Positions 61,333-64,000 of a stretch of DNA of 64,000 nt are shown piece by piece (positions within the stretch are counted from its first letter, which is position 1; each line of letters begins with the position of its first letter). The notes beneath the pieces were generated by a model. It saw only the letters and a program-made list of their open reading frames with translations, ran no database searches and had not been told where the DNA came from. Location: contig NZ_RQUZ01000009.1 of the NCBI RefSeq assembly GCF_003992065.1, forward strand, positions 1 to 64,000, in the 5' to 3' direction. The translations under genes were made by a program, and so were the position numbers. The stretch comes from Veillonella seminalis (GTDB lineage: Bacteria; Bacillota; Negativicutes; Veillonellales; Veillonellaceae).

Positions 61333-62175
61333 TTATGCCTCCACATCTGAATCCTGAATACGATATAAAGCGTTTAAGAATTCAATCTGAAAACTCCCCG
61401 GTTCAACTTTATTATACAATCGTTTACATTCGGCTTCAGCCATTTCACCGGCCAACGAATAGGCCGTAAGGCCATGTAAAGCAGAATGAAATACAAAGTC
61501 TTCCTTGCTACTTTCACTGCCCGGTTCAATACCGATAAAACTGCCCAAAAAAGCCCCCAATAAACAGCCTGTACCGACAACGAGCGGCATCATAGCCGAG
61601 CCATGTGCTACTTCTACGGTTTTAACTCCATTAGAAATACCATCTACCGGTCCTGTAACTATACTTGTCATGCCAAACAGTTTAGCTGCCTGCTCTGCTA
61701 ACTGTCCCGGATTTGAAACGCCTTCGCTGTCTACGCCTTTACTCACAACTTCCTGTACCTGTGATGAATTACCGGATTTTAATTCGTTACGTTTGTCATT
61801 AACTAAAGCGGCTATTTCAGCGGCATTACCACGCAGCAATGTAATCTGATGCTCTTCTAACAAATCCATAGCGATTTTTTTGCGAAAAGCACCGGCACTG
61901 CATGCTACCGGATCTAAAACAACAGGTACGTTTAACTTATTTGCTAAGGCAACCGCTTTTTTATAAAAAGTTGCCAATTCAGGATTTACCGTCCCAATAT
62001 TCACCAATAAAGCTTTGGCGTAAGGCAATAAATCTTCTAAATCTTCAATGCAAGAACTCATGGCCGGCGATGCACCCACAGCCAATAAGCCGTTAGCGGT
62101 AAAATTTTTAACCACATCATTGGTTAAACAAATTACGAGCGGATTTTGTTCTCGCAATAATTTTATATAAGACAT
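61333..62175 (-). CDS. thiM: hydroxyethylthiazole kinase
   Basis: It phosphorylates 4-methyl-5-hydroxyethylthiazole (salvage). 280 residues: NPLVICLTNDVVKNFTANGL, AVGASPAMSSCIEDLEDLLP, VVLDPVACSAGAFRKK, TLLRGNAAEIAALV and VVGTGCLLGAFLGSFIG (catalytic Cys). Ends four bases before thiE. Confidence 0.96.
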   Translation of the reverse strand: MSYIKLLREQNPLVICLTNDVVKNFTANGLLAVGASPAMSSCIEDLEDLLPYAKALLVNIGTVNPELATFYKKAVALANKLNVPVVLDPVACSAGAFRKKIAMDLLEEHQITLLRGNAAEIAALVNDKRNELKSGNSSQVQEVVSKGVDSEGVSNPGQLAEQAAKLFGMTSIVTGPVDGISNGVKTVEVAHGSAMMPLVVGTGCLLGAFLGSFIGIEPGSESSKEDFVFHSALHGLTAYSLAGEMAEAECKRLYNKVEPGSFQIEFLNALYRIQDSDVEA

Positions 62176-62221
62176 AATTCTTCGTTCCTATTTTTTATTC
62201 AATCTTAAAATCAGCTTTATC

Positions 62222-63016
62222 TTACACGATGACCATGTGATTTACCGGTCCATGACCCTTGCCGAGTCCCGGATTCTCTTTAATGGCTTTAGTGATAAAA
62301 TCCTTGCCGATACCAACTGCTTCTACCAAAGATTTCCCCTTAGCGAGTTCTGCCGTAATTACAGCTGAGAAGGTGCAACCTGTGCCATGAGTATTCGGCG
62401 TATCATAACGCGGACTTTCAAAGGTAACGAGTTTTTTACCCTTAATATATAGATAATCTTTCGCCGTTTCACCAAAATGACCGCCTTTTATAATAACGGC
62501 CTTAGGGCCCATTTCATTCAAAACAAATTGAGCCGCTTTTTCTACATCGGTTTCGCTTTCGATTGAAAAACCTACCAAGTATTCGGCTTCCGATAAATTT
62601 GGAGTCACTAACGTTGCTACGGGCATTAATTCGGCTTTAAATTGATCACGGGCCTGTGCATCAATAAGATGATCACCACTGGTAGCTACCATAACAGGAT
62701 CCATGACATACGGTACCAAACCGTCCACATATTTACGGATAATACGCATCATTTCTACATTAGGAATCATGCCTGTTTTGAGAGCCAATGGCGGAATATC
62801 TTCAAAAACACAGGCCAACTGTGCTTCGAGCATCTCTAAATCCACATTTTGAATGAGACGAACACCTTTTGTATTCTGTGCCACTACACTGGTAACAGCC
62901 GCCATGCCATACACCTGACGGGCCTGAAACGACTTCAAATCAGCCATAATACCGGCGCCGCCGGACGGATCCGTGCCGGCAATAGTCAAAGCTGTAGGAA
63001 AGCTATTTTTATTCAT
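62222..63016 (-). CDS. thiD: hydroxymethylpyrimidine (phosphate) kinase
   Basis: It makes HMP-PP from HMP. 264 residues from the ATG at 63016 behind GGAGGACAAC. Motifs: ALTIAGTDPSGGAGIMADLK, TSVVAQNTKGVR, YVMDPVMVATSGDHL, VTPNLSEAEYLVGFSI, VIIKGGHFG and NTHGTGCTFSAVITAELAKG. No de novo thiamine gene (thiC, thiG) is nearby, so the cluster looks like a salvage set. I see no TPP riboswitch in the leader. Confidence 0.95.
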   Translation of the reverse strand: MNKNSFPTALTIAGTDPSGGAGIMADLKSFQARQVYGMAAVTSVVAQNTKGVRLIQNVDLEMLEAQLACVFEDIPPLALKTGMIPNVEMMRIIRKYVDGLVPYVMDPVMVATSGDHLIDAQARDQFKAELMPVATLVTPNLSEAEYLVGFSIESETDVEKAAQFVLNEMGPKAVIIKGGHFGETAKDYLYIKGKKLVTFESPRYDTPNTHGTGCTFSAVITAELAKGKSLVEAVGIGKDFITKAIKENPGLGKGHGPVNHMVIV

Positions 63017-63098
63017 GTTGTCCTCCAATTACGCGAACCCGAGACTCTCCTTAATCCCGGGCCTGATACGAATACGGTACAACCCAATACTTAGTACT

Positions 63099-63127
63099 AT
63101 TTTACGTTATTCAGACAAATAATTCAA
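63099..63127 (-). promoter_or_regulatory. thiDME promoter
   Basis: TTGAAT (63127-63122), 17 bases, TAAAAT (63104-63099) on the minus strand. The leader then forms a small CCCGGGA/TCTCGGG hairpin before the thiD ribosome-binding site. Confidence 0.6.
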
Positions 63128-63227
63128 AACAAATTCTCTCCGTCCCCGATATTTTCCATGTCGGCACCTTGGTATATAAATTCGTAAAGCGCTATCGTGT
63201 TTCGCCGTTGCGCTTTTAATAATGTAT

Positions 63228-63491
63228 GTAGCACTATGAACAATGAAACAAAACAGGTCCTCTCCCTCAGCCCCGATATCCTTTCTGACCAGCGCCTTGT
63301 TCGCAAGAACTTAGGGCGTGCCGCAAGGAGATATTTTAGGATGTTGCGACTTTCACTGAAGTTGATGCACTATTAATAAAGAAAACAAAACAGGTCCTCT
63401 AAGCAGCGACTTTGTTCTTAAGAACTCGGAACTGCGAGAGGACCTGTATTGCTTTCCTATATATTGTTAATTCTCATAGAAAGTCGCAACA
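63228..63491. repeat. duplicated hairpin module with 13-bp inverted ends
   Basis: AAACAAAACAGGTCCTCT occurs exactly at 63246-63263 and 63383-63400; similar sequence flanks both (GCACTAT upstream, TTGTTC...AAGAACT downstream). The second copy closes as a long hairpin (CAGGTCCTCT to AGAGGACCTG, 63391-63446). Around it TGTTGCGACTTTC (63342-63354) and GAAAGTCGCAACA (63479-63491) are perfect inverted repeats. On the minus strand the hairpins are followed by U-rich TTTTGTTTTC, so they can act as tandem terminators for the gene ending at 63557. Confidence 0.7.
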
Positions 63492-63556
63492 AACGACTAA
63501 CATATTTCTTACTCACGCCCTAAGGGATACGAACCAAGTGCAGACAAGAGAATATC

Positions 63557-64000
63557 TTATAATACATTGCGTGTATATTCCGCGTATTTAGCTTCCAAAT
63601 CAAGCATTTTTTCATTCATTTCCATCTGCAATTTAGAAGCCGTATCATAATCACCGGCAGTAATAGCCTGGCCGATACGTGTGAACAAGGATGTATTGGA
63701 TCCTGTATCTTTTGCCAAATAATAACGCATTTCATTGATAGCATCCCAACGGGAGATATCCAAACCGTCATCACCGTGAATTGGTTTCATAGCACGAATA
63801 GTGTTGATATTGGCAGGAATCAAACGGTTAATCAATTCCAATTTCCAACGATTCAAAATACCGGCGATGAAGGATTCCATAAGGTCTTTGGCAAAAGCGC
63901 CGCCATTAACCAAAGCTTCAACTTTAGCAGGATTGTTTTTGAATCCTAAGATATTTTCCCAAACGGTTGCAGGTGGTACACCATAACGACTGTTACGTTC
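63557..64000 (-). CDS. unrecognised protein, C-terminal part (runs off the window)
   Basis: The frame is open from the window edge to the stop at 63557, 147 codons. It contains RYGVPPATVWENILGFKNNP, VNGGAFAKDLMESFIAGILN and a helical end, DTASKLQMEMNEKMLDLEAK. There is no membrane segment. The start and most of the gene are outside the window. I do not recognise the family from this piece. Confidence 0.75.
   Translation of the reverse strand, partial: ERNSRYGVPPATVWENILGFKNNPAKVEALVNGGAFAKDLMESFIAGILNRWKLELINRLIPANINTIRAMKPIHGDDGLDISRWDAINEMRYYLAKDTGSNTSLFTRIGQAITAGDYDTASKLQMEMNEKMLDLEAKYAEYTRNVL

Noticed and set aside
63017-63100. TPP riboswitch before thiD
   Set aside because: The leader has a small hairpin but lacks the CUGAGA and the conserved 3' block of the THI element.
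63124-63306. 60-codon minus-strand ORF before thiD
   Set aside because: It lies across the duplicated hairpin module and the thiD promoter, with no protein-like features.

Overview
The window reads as chromosome of a diderm Firmicute of the class Negativicutes, most likely Veillonella or a close relative (genus inferred, not proven). The arguments are a trimeric autotransporter adhesin that needs an outer membrane, combined with Firmicutes-type operon layouts (asp23-asp23-nusB ... xseAB-ispA-tlyA-nadK-argR-recN), Firmicutes-type LexA boxes, and L-box and RFN riboswitches. Most genes lie on the minus strand.

Bases 1-6500 are accessory DNA. They hold a frameshifted parA and a frameshifted small partner gene behind paired palindromes, a YadA-type adhesin broken at a poly-A tract, fragments of a mobile-element replication protein, an OLD-family ATPase, a type III restriction subunit and a tyrosine integrase, and then one intact tyrosine recombinase. 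From 6.5 to 8 kb lies a divergent SOS module: lexA and a small LysM protein whose promoter carries a LexA box. From 8 to 11.1 kb is a lysine operon (dapB-asd-dapA) behind a lysine riboswitch.

From 11.2 to 31.9 kb the minus strand carries the recN/argR/mnmM/nadK/tlyA/PAP2/ispA/xseBA/TsaD-like/nusB/asp23 block, efp-pepP, and the late cobalamin genes (cobU, cbiP, cbiB, cobS, pduX, cobD, cobC) with a PduO-type adenosyltransferase. From 31.9 to 45.7 kb come htpX, thrB-hom with an ACT-domain protein, a flippase-like membrane protein, a ChbG-type deacetylase, larB with a lone LarC C-terminal domain, a SpoU methyltransferase, a heterodimeric ABC exporter and tpx. From 44.3 to 54.5 kb lie methylthioadenosine/S-adenosylhomocysteine salvage genes (mtaD, ahcY, mtnA, mtnP, the last behind an apparent attenuator), hslO, and the ribDE-ribBA-ribH operon under an FMN riboswitch.

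From 54.5 to 60.5 kb the sequence turns accessory-like again: an unrecognised 336-residue protein, a sigma factor overlapping a GH25 lysozyme, an apparently complete type I toxin-antitoxin locus (22-residue holin-like peptide with a convergent antisense promoter), two paralogous small XRE regulators and three unrecognised small proteins, two of these transcription units sharing a dyad operator-like site. The window closes with thiD-thiM-thiE, a duplicated hairpin module inside a 13-bp inverted repeat, and the 3' end of an unrecognised gene running off the edge. No rRNA, tRNA or CRISPR array was seen.
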